Notes: a model not told the origin generated them from the letters alone. Positions 26,406-35,020 are shown, numbered from the stretch's first letter. The stretch: DNA of 37,550 nt from Hyphomicrobiales bacterium (GCA_947455725.1 CANGPL010000023.1:1-37550); one strand, 5' to 3'. A program made the numbers and translations.

Positions 26406-27500
26406 TCACTTAACAAAAGATAATAAACGCTCGTGATCAATTCCGATTGCGGTATTTCCATCTGCACCGATCATGGTTTCATTGGCAATAATGGAATCAA
26501 GGATCGCTTCTTCCGTGGCTTGAGCCGTAGCTTCAAATAAATCATCCATCGCGCTATTGGACATAAACCGCATGGAAGCTATCGAGGGATTGCCCGCATA
26601 AGCCTCGCGATTGGCCGTTGAAAAGGCTAAAAAAATATCACCCGATCCGTTGTGACCAATGCCACCTGTTCGCGCAATACCAACCGGCACGCGGCGGGCG
26701 ATGCGTTTGAGTTGATGGGGTAAAAGGGGCGCATCGGTCGCAATCACAGCAATGATGGAACCAACGGGTTTTCCGCGCAATTCGCCGCCCGGCATTGCAA
26801 GGCCAACGCGACGGCCATCAACCATCATTTCATGACGACGTCCAAAATTCGATTGAACGAAAGCGCCCACCGTAAAAGCGTCATCACCAATCGTAACGAT
26901 GCGCGATGCAGAACCGGAACCTGCCTTAAAATCAAATGTCAACATGCCAGTGCCACCGCCGACGCTGCCAAGTTCAATCGGCCCGCCACGCGCGGTGTCG
27001 AGCGCAGCTAGGACATGCTCGGTTTTGACATGGAAGCCGTTAATATCGTTCAATTCGCCGTCATAGGTTTCACCAGCTACGGGCAAGCCCCAATCGCTCA
27101 CTGTTTTTTCAACATGGTTGAAAATCCATTGCACCGTCGCATCCCGAGCAATGCCGCAACTATGCGTGTTGGTAATCGTAATCGGTGTCGTCAGCTCCCC
27201 CGATTCCTCAACCCATAACAGCCCCGACATTTCACCGCTGCCGTTAAATGAATAACAACCCGCAGCGCAGGAAGTCTGCGGATCATTACGTCCACGAGGC
27301 AAAATGGCCGTCACACCCGTTCGGATGGGACCTTTACCAACAATGCGTGGGCCATCACCGGAGATAAGCGTCGTATAACCAACCTCTACACCGGCGACAT
27401 CCGTAATCGCATTAAACGCCCCCGGTGTTCCTGGAAGCTCTATGCCGAGGCCGCGAAGACGTTTTTTGCCCGATGGTGTTTCGTTCCAATAGCCAGACAA
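26406..27500 (-). CDS. P1 family peptidase (DmpA/BapA-type aminopeptidase or amidase)
   Basis: A 364-residue Ntn-like hydrolase of the DmpA family. These proteins cut themselves into two chains, and the freed N-terminal Ser of the second chain is the nucleophile. The predicted cut is Gly247-Ser248 in PVGSIIAVIATDAPLLPHQL, which closely matches the DmpA position. The fold is supported by NAITDVAGVEVGYTT, THSCGIARDATVQWI and GSVGGGTGMLTFDFKAGSG. Members remove N-terminal residues, including D- and beta-amino acids, from amides and short peptides. There is no signal peptide, so it is probably cytoplasmic. It lies 71 bases after the M20 gene and 16 bases before the methyltransferase gene. Confidence 0.92.
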   Translation of the reverse strand: MSGYWNETPSGKKRLRGLGIELPGTPGAFNAITDVAGVEVGYTTLISGDGPRIVGKGPIRTGVTAILPRGRNDPQTSCAAGCYSFNGSGEMSGLLWVEESGELTTPITITNTHSCGIARDATVQWIFNHVEKTVSDWGLPVAGETYDGELNDINGFHVKTEHVLAALDTARGGPIELGSVGGGTGMLTFDFKAGSGSASRIVTIGDDAFTVGAFVQSNFGRRHEMMVDGRRVGLAMPGGELRGKPVGSIIAVIATDAPLLPHQLKRIARRVPVGIARTGGIGHNGSGDIFLAFSTANREAYAGNPSIASMRFMSNSAMDDLFEATAQATEEAILDSIIANETMIGADGNTAIGIDHERLLSFVK

Positions 27501-27571
27501 AGAATTTCCAATCCTTCAATTCAGATTCGATAAATCATCATTCCTTGCTTTGTCGCTGAGGTCCAGTGACC

Positions 27572-29176
27572 TTAGCGATGCATCGCGCGATCGGTGCCGG
27601 TTTCTGGAATCCACCATTCATATCCGTGTGGTGTTTGGTGATAACGCGGCCATGGATGCTCAACGGGCGCCGGATAATTGCACCATGGTGCCTCCCACTG
27701 TTCACCACCAATGCCCCCGCCCGTGCGCGCATTAAATTCCGCGCGTATTGCTGCACGAAAACTTGCATCGTTGATAATGTCGAGCAGAGTAAGACCGATG
27801 GTCTTCGATGCTGTTATGATCATCGGATCGATGCAAGAACGAATGCCGCCAAGCGCATTCATCACCCAATCCGGATAGCTAAATCCATCTGGCGCTTTGA
27901 GCGCAGGCCGACCAATATAAAGCCGCACGGTTGGAGCGTGCCATGTCATATCGGTATAATCATCAGACGTATAATGTGTTTGCCAGGAAGGCAGTTCCGC
28001 ACGCATTAGGCGCTCTGCTTCTTCCGGTGGAAGAAGCCTTTCAATCGCATCGATAAATGGCTTTTCAATCGGCTTAAGGCCTAACTCCTTTTGAATGACG
28101 TGGGCCGATGTAATTGCGTCACCATCAAAGCGCGGCGCGCCAACGCGTGTGAGATTTTCAAAGGTTCGTTGCGCCATCGCATGATTGGCAAGACCGGGCC
28201 GTGATTTTGAAACCCAATAGCGTTTTACCGTGCAATGCGCAGCAAGTGCTGCCGCTTCTGCTGTGCGGTCCAGTACCGCCAAAATACGGTCCAGCATTTC
28301 GCGCGAGGGTGCCCGCATCGCGTACATAATTTGCGCCATTTGAGCCGGTAAATTATCCGCCGTTGCCTGGCCCGAAGCGAGAATGGTTTCGTTCACCGTC
28401 CACGTGCCGGAATGTGGCAGCATATGATCACGTGCGGTTTTGCCCAGCGTGAACATAGCATTAACAGCATCATTGGCCCCCGGTGCACGCGCCATTGTAT
28501 GCGCGGCTGGAATGGGGTTTCCGCTTGATGATTTACCAACGCCCGCCAGCCATGATTCCGGCTCTTCACAAAGAAATTCGTAAATCACGCCGTAATAGGG
28601 GCCACAATGCGTTTCCCATCGGCATGTATTGCTCAGCGGCAACATATAAAAGGGATGAAACGAAACAATGCCATCAAGCCCGTCATAATAGCCCTTTGCA
28701 GCATGAATAGGCTTTGATCCGCGAACCTTCTCGGCAGGCTCACCTGTGAAGCGCAGCGTGCCCTTGATGCCATGCTTCTGCATGATTGCTTTGGTGGCGA
28801 GTAACCCGCCCAAACCGCTTATCCCTAAAGCGGAATGGGGGTCGGTATGCCCGCCGGCAAATCGCGATAACCCATCACGCGGCGCGCGATAGGGTGCGGC
28901 CTTTTGGCAATTACCCGGCACGGCATCATATTCGGCATAGGTCATGGCCGATGGCCCGTCGCCGTTCGACCAACGCGCCGCAAAGGCGGTTGGCATACCG
29001 CCAGAGCCTTCCTCTACCTCAAAGCCTTCCTCGCGAAGACGGGCGACATACCAAGCTGCAGAACGCTCTTCCCGCCAAGCGGTCTCAGCAAAATTCCAGA
29101 TGGTTTGGTTCCAATCGGAAAGGCGAGACCGGTTAACATCCACCCAATTGATCAATTCCGCGCCTAAATCCGACAT
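27572..29176 (-). CDS. M20 family amidohydrolase, AbgB-like, with altered metal-site motifs
   Basis: A 534-residue M20 (AbgB/amidohydrolase) protein, longer than a simple aminoacylase but near AbgB-type length. It has TYAEYDAVPG near residues 79-88, FAGGHTDPHSALG at residues 107-118 where the family often has GHGCGHN, and TGEPAEKVRGSK near 144-155 where many members have PAEE. So His110 and His114 are present, but the usual Cys is Asp112 and the second Glu of the Glu pair is Lys150. The middle has the family's dimerisation domain. It may be a natural variant subfamily rather than a degraded gene. The likely reaction is amide or peptide hydrolysis, consistent with the P1 peptidase beside it. 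Confidence 0.86.
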   Translation of the reverse strand: MSDLGAELINWVDVNRSRLSDWNQTIWNFAETAWREERSAAWYVARLREEGFEVEEGSGGMPTAFAARWSNGDGPSAMTYAEYDAVPGNCQKAAPYRAPRDGLSRFAGGHTDPHSALGISGLGGLLATKAIMQKHGIKGTLRFTGEPAEKVRGSKPIHAAKGYYDGLDGIVSFHPFYMLPLSNTCRWETHCGPYYGVIYEFLCEEPESWLAGVGKSSSGNPIPAAHTMARAPGANDAVNAMFTLGKTARDHMLPHSGTWTVNETILASGQATADNLPAQMAQIMYAMRAPSREMLDRILAVLDRTAEAAALAAHCTVKRYWVSKSRPGLANHAMAQRTFENLTRVGAPRFDGDAITSAHVIQKELGLKPIEKPFIDAIERLLPPEEAERLMRAELPSWQTHYTSDDYTDMTWHAPTVRLYIGRPALKAPDGFSYPDWVMNALGGIRSCIDPMIITASKTIGLTLLDIINDASFRAAIRAEFNARTGGGIGGEQWEAPWCNYPAPVEHPWPRYHQTPHGYEWWIPETGTDRAMHR

Positions 29177-29335
29177 GATCCGCCTCCCGTTTTTTGTTCA
29201 GCTTAGCCATGCGCCCTGCCTGCAAGCAAGCACGTCGGGCAATTTAGATTTGCAGCTCTGTTGCCGCCGGACTTCTCAAGACGCTAAACTTCGATTAGCG
29301 ATAGTCTATAATTTTATTGTTTCGGGGAAATGTTC

Positions 29336-30493
29336 ATGTCCGCTCTCCAATCCTGCCTGACCATTGCTGATCTTAAAAAGCTCGCAAAGCGCCGCGTTCC
29401 TAAAATGTTTTTCGATTATGCGGATTCGGGCAGCTGGACGGAGACAACCTATCGCACCAATGAAAGTGACTTTCATGAAATCATGCTACGCCAACGCGTG
29501 GCCGTAAACATGGAAGGCCGAACGCTTAAGACCGATATGCTGGGTGAGCCGGTCGCGATGCCGGTTGCTCTGGCACCCACGGGGCTCACGGGGATGCAGA
29601 ATCCGGATGGTGAAATCAAAGCCGCGAAAGCCGCCGAAAAATTCGGTGTGCCATTCACACTCTCGACCATGAGCATTTGCTCAATCGAAGATGTGGCCGA
29701 GAACACGACAAAACCGTTTTGGTTTCAGCTCTATGTGATGCGCGACCGCGGCTTTATCGAGCGGCTCATTGATCGGGCGAAAGCGGCGAAGTGCTCGGCG
29801 CTTGTCTTGACGATGGATTTGCAGATTTTAGGCCAGCGCCACAAGGATATTCGCAACGGTTTATCCGCACCGCCAAAATTCACGCCGAAGCATATTTGGC
29901 AGATGGCGACGCGCCCGGCCTGGTCCTTCGGGATGCTGGGCACCCATCGTCGCACCTTCCGCAACCTTGTCGGGCACGTCGACAACCTCGTCGATTTAAG
30001 CTCGCTATCGGCTTGGACGAGTTCGCAATTTGACCCGACGCTGAGCTGGAAAGACATTGGCTGGGTAAAAGATCGCTTTGGTGGCAAGGTTATCGTGAAG
30101 GGTGTCTTGGACGCTGAAGATGCGCGGTTGGCCGTTGCCAATGGAGCGGACGGAATTATCGTATCCAACCATGGTGGGCGGCAATTGGATGGCGCGCCAT
30201 CTTCCATTCGGGTTTTGCCGGAAATCGTGGCGGCTGTGGGCGGGAAAACCGAAATCTACCTCGATGGCGGCATCCGGTCGGGGCAGGATGTAATCAAGGC
30301 CTTGGCCCTTGGCGCGAAGTCGACCTTTATCGGCCGTCCCTTCCTTTATGGCCTCGGCGCCGGCGGTGAAGCAGGGGTAACGAGAGCGTTAGAGATTATC
30401 CAGAAAGAGATGGATATCACGATGGCGCTATGCGGCGAACGCGATATCAAGAATATCGGCCCACATACAATTTACAAAAACGGCCTTGTTTGA
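29336..30493 (+). CDS. FMN-dependent alpha-hydroxy-acid oxidoreductase (LldD family)
   Basis: A 385-residue TIM-barrel flavoenzyme that oxidises 2-hydroxy acids such as L-lactate, mandelate or glycolate. The N-terminal substrate Tyr is in FFDYADSGSW (Tyr28). The active-site His is in SNHGGRQLDG (His279, with Arg282), followed by the IYLDGGIRSGQDVIKAL flavin phosphate loop. The barrel spans nearly the whole protein, with no membrane insertion obvious. The ATG at 29336 is 6 bases after GGGGAA; an ATG two codons upstream leaves almost no spacing. Length matches LldD of proteobacteria. The substrate is uncertain because no lactate permease or regulator is adjacent. Confidence 0.92.
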   Translation: MSALQSCLTIADLKKLAKRRVPKMFFDYADSGSWTETTYRTNESDFHEIMLRQRVAVNMEGRTLKTDMLGEPVAMPVALAPTGLTGMQNPDGEIKAAKAAEKFGVPFTLSTMSICSIEDVAENTTKPFWFQLYVMRDRGFIERLIDRAKAAKCSALVLTMDLQILGQRHKDIRNGLSAPPKFTPKHIWQMATRPAWSFGMLGTHRRTFRNLVGHVDNLVDLSSLSAWTSSQFDPTLSWKDIGWVKDRFGGKVIVKGVLDAEDARLAVANGADGIIVSNHGGRQLDGAPSSIRVLPEIVAAVGGKTEIYLDGGIRSGQDVIKALALGAKSTFIGRPFLYGLGAGGEAGVTRALEIIQKEMDITMALCGERDIKNIGPHTIYKNGLV

Positions 30494-30521
30494 GCGTTAC
30501 GCCAAACGGTCAATAGCGTGA

Positions 30522-30761
30522 TTATTCGCCCTTCATAAACGGCTCGACCTTGCCCTTTAGCTTGATCGTCATGGCATTGCCGTGACGGTCTTTGGCCGTT
30601 CCTGCGGCCACGCGAACCCAGCCTTCGCTCACACAATATTCCTCGACATTGGTCTTTTCGATCCCGTTGAACAGGATGCCGACGCCTTTTTGAAGCAGCT
30701 CGGCATTATGAAATGGGCTTTCAGGATGGATCGAAAGGCGGTCGGGAACGGTCGCGGTCAT
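30522..30761 (-). CDS. DUF3297 family protein
   Basis: A 79-residue protein starting MTATVPDRLSIHPESPFHN, with IEKTNVEEYCVSEGWVRVAAG and a C-terminal GNAMTIKLKGKVEPF. This matches DUF3297, a small family found in proteobacteria and without known function. It is soluble and compact, with no signal peptide. It is convergent with the alpha-hydroxy-acid oxidoreductase gene and divergent from the cold-shock gene across about 200 bases. Confidence 0.87.
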   Translation of the reverse strand: MTATVPDRLSIHPESPFHNAELLQKGVGILFNGIEKTNVEEYCVSEGWVRVAAGTAKDRHGNAMTIKLKGKVEPFMKGE

Positions 30762-30963
30762 GGATAGGGCCTCAAAAATTCAATAAAAGCTCTTTAATCG
30801 ACCCATCCTCACTTGGCAAACCATCTCCCGAAAAGAGGACGATCGAAGACAATTGTTCAAAATACGACATCTGTCGATTTTATTCCCGAAAATATTGCCA
30901 TGTCGAAAATTGCGGGTTACGCTTAAGGTTCGTCAACGGTTGGCGAATTTCTTCGAGGGCGTG

Positions 30964-31173
30964 ATGGCTACAGGAACTGTTAAGTGGTTTAATGCAACCA
31001 AGGGTTATGGATTTATTCAGCCAGATGGCGGCGGCGCAGATGTGTTCGTGCACATTTCAGCCGTTCAGCAGGCTGGATTGCAGGATCTTCAAGAAAAGCA
31101 AAAGGTCAGCTACGAGCTGATCATGGATCCTCGCAAGAACAAGACAAGCGCTGGCAATCTCAAGCTCGCTTAA
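30964..31173 (+). CDS. cspA: Cold-shock protein (CspA family)
   Basis: A 69-residue single cold-shock domain protein. It has [21 protein letters not shown] (RNP1 is KGYGFI), DVFVHISAV (RNP2) and the Asn/Lys-rich end [12 protein letters not shown]. Members bind single-stranded RNA and act as RNA chaperones in the cold. The frame is open upstream to 30853, but the ATG at 30964 begins the family N-terminus and follows a GAGGG site. About 200 bases of upstream non-coding DNA could give a long leader, as is known for cspA of other bacteria. A strong hairpin follows. Confidence 0.94.
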   Translation: MATGTVKWFNATKGYGFIQPDGGGADVFVHISAVQQAGLQDLQEKQKVSYELIMDPRKNKTSAGNLKLA

Positions 31174-31190
31174 TTTGTTTGGTTCAATAG

Positions 31191-31217
31191 CCGAAGGAGG
31201 GGATACCCCTTCTTCGG
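31191..31217 (+). terminator. Stable hairpin after cspA
   Basis: A near-perfect 12-bp stem (CCGAAGGAGGGG with CCCCTTCTTCGG, one G-T pair) closes a 3-base loop 18 bases after the cspA stop. It is followed by ATTGTT, a poor T-tract, so it may act as a terminator or as an RNA-stabilising structure before the adenine deaminase gene. Confidence 0.6.
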
Positions 31218-31274
31218 ATTGTTAAGGCAATATTATGGGTCGTCGCCGCGTGTGACGAGACATGAAAGGTGTCG

Positions 31275-32300
31275 ATGAACGTGCTTACCCGCTTCATTGA
31301 GGCCATGCCGAAGGCCGAACTTCATCTTCACATCGAGGGAACGCTTGAACCTGAGATGATGATGTCGCTCGCCGAGCGAAATGGCATCCAGCTGCCCTAT
31401 GCGGATGTCGATGCTATTCGTCGTGCCTTTGCCTTCGGCTCTCTTCAAGATTTTTTAGACGTGTATTACGCGGGCATGTCGGTGCTCGTGACGTCGCGTG
31501 ATTTTTTTGATTTAGCCTTTGCTTATCTCACTCGCATGCACGCGCAAAATGTTCGGCACGTCGAAATCTTTTTCGATCCGCAAGGACATACGTCACGCGG
31601 TGTCTCGTTTGATACTGTCCTCTCAGGGCTAGTCGATGCACTCGAGCGCGCCAAGCGGGACTATGGCATCACATCCAAATTGATTATGTGCTTCCTGCGG
31701 CATTTGCCGGAAGAAGAAGCCTTCGCGACGCTGAAAGATGCGTGCCGTTGCCGCGATCATATTTTTGGCATCGGTCTTGATTCATCCGAGAAGGGCCATC
31801 CGCCGTCGAAATTTTCACGCGTCTATCGCGAGGCGCGCGAGCAGGGTTTTGTCGCGGTGGCTCATGCGGGCGAAGAAGGCCCGCCTGCTTATGTGTGCGA
31901 GGCCTTGGATGATTTGCAGGTTAAGCGCATCGATCACGGCAATCGCGCGCTGGAGGACGAAAAGCTCGTTCAACGTTTGGTGCGAGATCAGGTGCCGATG
32001 ACGGTATGTCCGCTCTCGAACAAACGCCTTCAAGTATGTCCTGATCTGACCCAGCATCCACTTCGACGCATGTTAAATGCAGGCCTCTTGGTTACTGTTA
32101 ATTCCGATGATCCATCCTATTTTGGCGGCTATATCACCGAGAATTTTCTTGCGATCCAATCGTCGCTTGATCTCAATAAGCATGAAATAGTGCAGCTTGG
32201 AAAAAATGCATTCAAATCGTCTTTTATGACCGACACAGAGAAGCAATCAGCACTAGATGATTTTGATCAATTCATCGAACGCTTTAATGGGTCTTTATAA
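31275..32300 (+). CDS. Adenine deaminase (adenosine deaminase-like family)
   Basis: A 341-residue metal-dependent hydrolase. The zinc ligands are His17 and His19 (ELHLHIEG), His197 (AHAGEEG, with catalytic Glu200) and Asp278 (NSDDP), with catalytic His221 (DHGNRA). The LDSSEKGHPPSKF segment near residues 168-180 and the AHAGEEGPPAYV and YFGGYITEN segments match the Aah1/adenine deaminase branch rather than true adenosine deaminase. It would convert adenine to hypoxanthine and ammonia in purine salvage. A GTG at 31269 is an alternative start; ATG 31275 is favoured. It converges with the BKACE gene, 3 bases away, without a terminator. Confidence 0.93.
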   Translation: MNVLTRFIEAMPKAELHLHIEGTLEPEMMMSLAERNGIQLPYADVDAIRRAFAFGSLQDFLDVYYAGMSVLVTSRDFFDLAFAYLTRMHAQNVRHVEIFFDPQGHTSRGVSFDTVLSGLVDALERAKRDYGITSKLIMCFLRHLPEEEAFATLKDACRCRDHIFGIGLDSSEKGHPPSKFSRVYREAREQGFVAVAHAGEEGPPAYVCEALDDLQVKRIDHGNRALEDEKLVQRLVRDQVPMTVCPLSNKRLQVCPDLTQHPLRRMLNAGLLVTVNSDDPSYFGGYITENFLAIQSSLDLNKHEIVQLGKNAFKSSFMTDTEKQSALDDFDQFIERFNGSL

Positions 32301-32303
32301 GCC

Positions 32304-33239
32304 TCATTTAATTGCCGTTTGCGCGATTCCCTTAAGCCCTAACATCGCGCGTGCCTCATCAGGCGTGGCGATGGCATGACCCAAACCTTCAATCAGTTTG
32401 CGCGCGATTGTAACCTGTTCGGCATTTGAAACAGCCAGACGTCCTGGCGCTGCCCATATTGAATCTTCAAGCCCGACGCGCACATGTCCGCCTGTTGCAG
32501 CAGAGATCGCCGCGATTGGCATTTGATTGCGTCCAGCGCCGAGTACCGACCACTCAAACGCATTGCCAAATAAACGGTCCGCCGTCCGCTTCATATGCAT
32601 CACATCATCAGGATGCGGACCGATGCCGCCTAAAATACCAAAGACGGTTTGAACAAAAAGCGGAGGCGTTACGAGTTTACGATCAAGATAATGCGCTAGG
32701 TTATAAAGATGCGCGGTATCATAACATTCATACTCAAATCGCGTTCCAGCATCTTTCAACGTTGCCAGCACATATTCGATATCTTTGAAGGTGTTGCGAA
32801 ACACAAGGTCACGCGAATTTTCAAGCACAATCGGTTCCCATTCATGCTTGAATTCCGAAAAGCGCCCGAGCATCGGAAACAAGCCGAAATTCATCGAACC
32901 CATATTGAGTGAAGCAAGCTCTGGCTTGAAATGCGCTGCAGGTTGCACACGTTCGGCTACCGTCATGGACGGCGCACCACCGGTTGTCAGATTAATCACA
33001 ACATCGGATGCCTGTTTAATCGTCGACAAAAATCGGCCAAATGCTTCAGGCGATTGATCCGGACGGCCATTCTCGGGATTGCGCGCATGAAGATGCACAA
33101 TCGCCGCACCCGCCTTTGCAGCGTCTATGGCAGACGCCGCGATCTCATCGGGTGTAACCGGCAAATGGGGTGACATCGAAGGCGTGTGTATCGCGCCCGT
33201 AATGGCACAGGTGATTATAACTTTACGCTGCTTGGCCAT
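32304..33239 (-). CDS. BKACE family protein (beta-keto acid cleavage enzyme, DUF849)
   Basis: A 311-residue TIM-barrel enzyme of the BKACE family, which cleaves beta-keto acids with acetyl-CoA to give acetoacetate and a new acyl-CoA. The metal motif HLHARNP has His49 and His51; the family segments KVIITCAITGA at the N-terminus, NLTTGGAP and MGSMNFG, and FEYECYD before HLYNLAHYL are also present. The exact substrate depends on the subgroup and cannot be read directly. It lies 18 bases downstream of an SDR gene on the same strand, which suggests that the two act in one carboxylic-acid route, the SDR perhaps making the keto acid that BKACE cleaves. Confidence 0.92.
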   Translation of the reverse strand: MAKQRKVIITCAITGAIHTPSMSPHLPVTPDEIAASAIDAAKAGAAIVHLHARNPENGRPDQSPEAFGRFLSTIKQASDVVINLTTGGAPSMTVAERVQPAAHFKPELASLNMGSMNFGLFPMLGRFSEFKHEWEPIVLENSRDLVFRNTFKDIEYVLATLKDAGTRFEYECYDTAHLYNLAHYLDRKLVTPPLFVQTVFGILGGIGPHPDDVMHMKRTADRLFGNAFEWSVLGAGRNQMPIAAISAATGGHVRVGLEDSIWAAPGRLAVSNAEQVTIARKLIEGLGHAIATPDEARAMLGLKGIAQTAIK

Positions 33240-33257
33240 TAGAAATTCCTCGTTCCA

Positions 33258-34049
33258 TCAAAGTGTTTCGACATTGCCGTCAACGCCAAGCGATTGCCCT
33301 GAAATATGGCGACCTGCGGCGGAGAGCAAAAACAGAACCGTACCCGCAACATCGCCCGCCGTTACCATTCTGCGCATCGAGACGCGATCGAGATATGTTT
33401 TTTCCATCTCCGCATAACTAACGCCGGTCTGCTCAGCGCGCGCTTTAATGACATTCGTCATGCGAGGCCCTTCGACGATACCGGGCAAAATCGCGTTCAC
33501 CCTAATATTGTCGGGGCCAAGTTCCTTCGCGAGCGATTGCGTAAAACCAATCACGCCCCATTTAGCAGCGGCATAAGGCGTACGGAAAGCATAACCAAAA
33601 CGCCCTGCAGCCGAGGAGAGATTAACAAGCGAGCCACCACCTGCGGACTTAATAAGGGGAACAGCGCGACGCGCGCAGAGAAATTGTCCAGTCAAGCAAA
33701 TATCAAGCGTCCGCTTCCATTCTATCGGATCAAGATCTTCAACTTTGCCCGTTGGCCCAGCGATGCCAGCATTGTTAATCAACGCATCAAGGCCACCAAG
33801 CTTTTGCTTTACGTCGTCGAACAATCGATCAACATCACTCTCATTTGAAACATCGGCCTTTGTTGCACCATGTGTTGGGTGCGCCTTTTTAAAATCTTCG
33901 AGATGCCGATCATCGACATCGCAAATATGAACCTTTGCACCATGCGCAATGAGCAGATCAGCAATTGCACGGCCAATACCGGAAGCTCCTGCGGTAACGA
34001 GAACACGATTTTCTTTTCCAAGCGAAAAAGTATCAGGAATGGGGGACAT
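33258..34049 (-). CDS. SDR family oxidoreductase
   Basis: A 263-residue classical short-chain dehydrogenase. It has the nucleotide-binding TAGASGIGRA loop, an acidic residue after strand 2 (ICDVDD), which favours NAD(H), NNAGIAG, the catalytic Ser in LVNLSSAAG, and Tyr-x-x-x-Lys in YAAAKWG. The C-terminal region ends GQSLGVDGNVETL. Members oxidise secondary alcohols, including 3-hydroxy acids. The frame is open to 34076 with a TTG, but the ATG at 34049 follows a GGAG site. It is the first gene of a two-gene operon with the BKACE gene. Confidence 0.93.
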   Translation of the reverse strand: MSPIPDTFSLGKENRVLVTAGASGIGRAIADLLIAHGAKVHICDVDDRHLEDFKKAHPTHGATKADVSNESDVDRLFDDVKQKLGGLDALINNAGIAGPTGKVEDLDPIEWKRTLDICLTGQFLCARRAVPLIKSAGGGSLVNLSSAAGRFGYAFRTPYAAAKWGVIGFTQSLAKELGPDNIRVNAILPGIVEGPRMTNVIKARAEQTGVSYAEMEKTYLDRVSMRRMVTAGDVAGTVLFLLSAAGRHISGQSLGVDGNVETL

Positions 34050-34129
34050 CGAGTGCTCCGTCTTGCCGACCGTCAATTTTACTGATCGTATGCGAGCCGA
34101 GTTGTAGAAGGCAAGGGCAGGGGCGTTGC

Positions 34130-34963
34130 ATGAGTTTGGACGATAAAGCTTGGTGTGAGATTGAATATAACCCGCGCTTGAGTATTTCGGATGCGGCTGA
34201 TTACGGCCCCAAATGGACCGGGTGGGCGGAAAATACGCGAAAAAATACGCCTCATTTGAGCAATGTTGCCTATGGCGATCACCCTCGGGAGATTATGGAT
34301 GTCTTTTCGGTGAAGGACGCAAAGGGCGCCGTTATCTTCATTCATGGCGGCTATTGGCGTAGTTTTTCGAAAGATGTTTTTTCGTGGTCGGCAGAAGCTT
34401 TAAATCAATATGGCATGACGGTCGCGGTGATTAATTATCCGCTCTGCCCGGAAGTCACCGTCGCCGATATTGTTGTTTCTTGCCGCAAAGCGATATCAAA
34501 GCTTTGGCACGACATTTTAACACCCGTCGAAAAATCAAACCTCATCGTCACCGGCCATTCGGCGGGTGGCTATTTAACGGCCGCAATGTTTGCTACCGAT
34601 TGGACGCTCTTCAATATGCCGATAACGCCCTTTAAAGGCGGCGTTCCGATATCTGGTGTTTTTGATATTCAACCTTTGATCAATACCACCATCAATGAAC
34701 AAGTGCGCCTCACAGAAGAAAGCGCCGCAGCACTTAATCTCTTGGCGCAAAAGCCGCTGGTACAAGCGCCTTTCATCCCGCTTTATGGCGCCCTTGAATC
34801 ATCGGAGTTTCGCCGTCAGAGCGAAGCGATTGCCAAACTCTGGCCGCTATCAGAGCCTGCTATTGGCTTTGCTGATCGGCATCACCTCAACGTCGTTGAA
34901 GGCGTTAATGAGCCCGGCTCGCCGCTATTTGAGGCGCTCATGCGCCTAGCCGCGCGCGCATAA
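34130..34963 (+). CDS. Alpha/beta hydrolase, arylformamidase-like
   Basis: A 277-residue alpha/beta hydrolase. It carries HGGYW (residues 72-76), the HGGxW signature seen in kynurenine formamidases and related esterases, and the nucleophile elbow GHSAGG with Ser144. A His in ADRHHLNVVE, near residue 250, is the likely third triad member. It may hydrolyse N-formyl-kynurenine or a carboxylic ester; no kynurenine-pathway gene is adjacent, so the substrate is open. It is divergent from the SDR gene, with an AGGGGCG site before the ATG. A hairpin lies directly after the stop. Confidence 0.87.
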   Translation: MSLDDKAWCEIEYNPRLSISDAADYGPKWTGWAENTRKNTPHLSNVAYGDHPREIMDVFSVKDAKGAVIFIHGGYWRSFSKDVFSWSAEALNQYGMTVAVINYPLCPEVTVADIVVSCRKAISKLWHDILTPVEKSNLIVTGHSAGGYLTAAMFATDWTLFNMPITPFKGGVPISGVFDIQPLINTTINEQVRLTEESAAALNLLAQKPLVQAPFIPLYGALESSEFRRQSEAIAKLWPLSEPAIGFADRHHLNVVEGVNEPGSPLFEALMRLAARA

Positions 34964-34991
34964 AAAAATCCGGCGAGATGCCTCGCCGGAT
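34962..34991 (-). terminator. Terminator of the nitroreductase gene (minus strand)
   Basis: A perfect 10-bp stem (ATCCGGCGAG with CTCGCCGGAT) and a 4-base loop. On the minus strand it is followed by seven T residues, 30 bases after the nitroreductase stop. Its A-tract on the plus strand overlaps the stop codon of the alpha/beta hydrolase gene, so the hairpin probably also ends or stabilises that transcript. Confidence 0.88.
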
Positions 34992-35020
34992 AAAGGTTTG
35001 TTTGGGGAAGATAATCAGAA

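Noticed and set aside
27575-27586. 12-base palindrome GCGATGCATCGC at the end of the M20 gene
   Set aside because: It lies in the last codons and has no T-tract after it; chance is a sufficient explanation.
28483-29360. Overlapping plus-strand frames of 75-138 codons opposite the M20 gene
   Set aside because: They are shadows of the long minus-strand gene, with no family similarity and no ribosome-binding sites.
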